Below, in pieces: positions 13,252 through 13,277 of a stretch of DNA of 13,277 bases (position 1 is its first letter; each line of letters opens with the position of its first letter). The DNA is from Brachyspira sp. CAG:484 (lineage in GTDB: Bacteria > Cyanobacteriota > Vampirovibrionia > Gastranaerophilales > Gastranaerophilaceae): assembly GCA_000431315.1 (NCBI GenBank), contig HF989705.1, positions 27,783 to 41,059 of the forward strand. The letters are read 5' to 3'. The translations under genes and the position numbers were made by a program. The notes below the pieces were generated by a model. It had not been told where the DNA came from, searched no databases, and saw only the letters and a list, made by a program, of their open reading frames with translations.

Positions 13252-13277
13252 TAAAGGGGAAATAGGGAAAAAATAGG

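Noticed and set aside
1..13277. CRISPR array, transposase, phage, toxin-antitoxin or known defence genes
   Set aside because: No spaced direct repeats and no protein with such motifs. The XRE regulator is next to a pilin, not a toxin.

Overview
The window is AT-rich, densely packed bacterial DNA. The best match I can infer is a gut Melainabacterium (Candidatus Gastranaerophilales, the non-photosynthetic sister group of cyanobacteria). The grounds are the AT-rich composition, a type IV pilin-like protein with the FTLAEVLITLGVIGVVAAMTLP type of N-terminus that is common in that group, and hypothetical proteins with Asn-rich N-termini ending in F-K/T-G/Q. This assignment rests on recollection of family style, not on a search.

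Layout. 1-957 is the 3' part of an unrecognised protein with a hydrophobic C-terminus. 1003-4046 is a + strand run: a dGTPase-like HD phosphohydrolase, then a tight cluster of a WecG/TagA-type glycosyltransferase, the N-terminal half of a split transketolase, and a YhcH/YjgK/YiaL sugar protein. 4026-5087 (-) is an unrecognised membrane-associated protein that meets the cluster tail to tail. 5388-6041 (+) is a HAD phosphatase of phosphoglycolate phosphatase type, and 6038-7003 (-) is a family 2 glycosyltransferase; their 3' ends also overlap. tRNA-Pro(CGG) lies just upstream of the glycosyltransferase, and tRNA-Glu(CTC) with its own promoter and terminator follows on the other strand. 7397-8152 (-) is a pilin-like protein, divergent from a small XRE-type regulator (8221-8499, +). 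The space between them holds a perfect 18-bp palindrome and a degenerate second copy. 8519-9046 (-) is an unrecognised 175-aa protein, divergent from a 5'-nucleotidase-like protein (9218-10711, +) that lacks a signal peptide and has Asn where the catalytic His should be. A GC-rich, hairpin-dense intergenic element follows. Then come an SDR oxidoreductase (10908-11642, +), a convergent MmcQ/YjbR protein (11635-11994, -), a bidirectional terminator, tRNA-Leu(CAA), a degenerate second copy of the intergenic element, and a secreted protein with a carboxypeptidase-regulatory-like domain (12441-13217, +).

Functionally this is ordinary chromosome: nucleotide hygiene (dGTPase, 5'-nucleotidase, HAD), envelope glycan synthesis (TagA-like, GT2), central carbon metabolism (transketolase half) and a surface or secretion pilin with a probable local regulator. 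There is no CRISPR array, transposase, phage gene or obvious novel defence system. The best signals are small-scale: (a) several ATGs that lie 6-7 nt after a -10 box with no Shine-Dalgarno sequence, suggesting leaderless mRNAs alongside SD-led genes; (b) the operator-like palindrome pair; (c) the dispersed GC-rich element; (d) the nucleotidase substitution.
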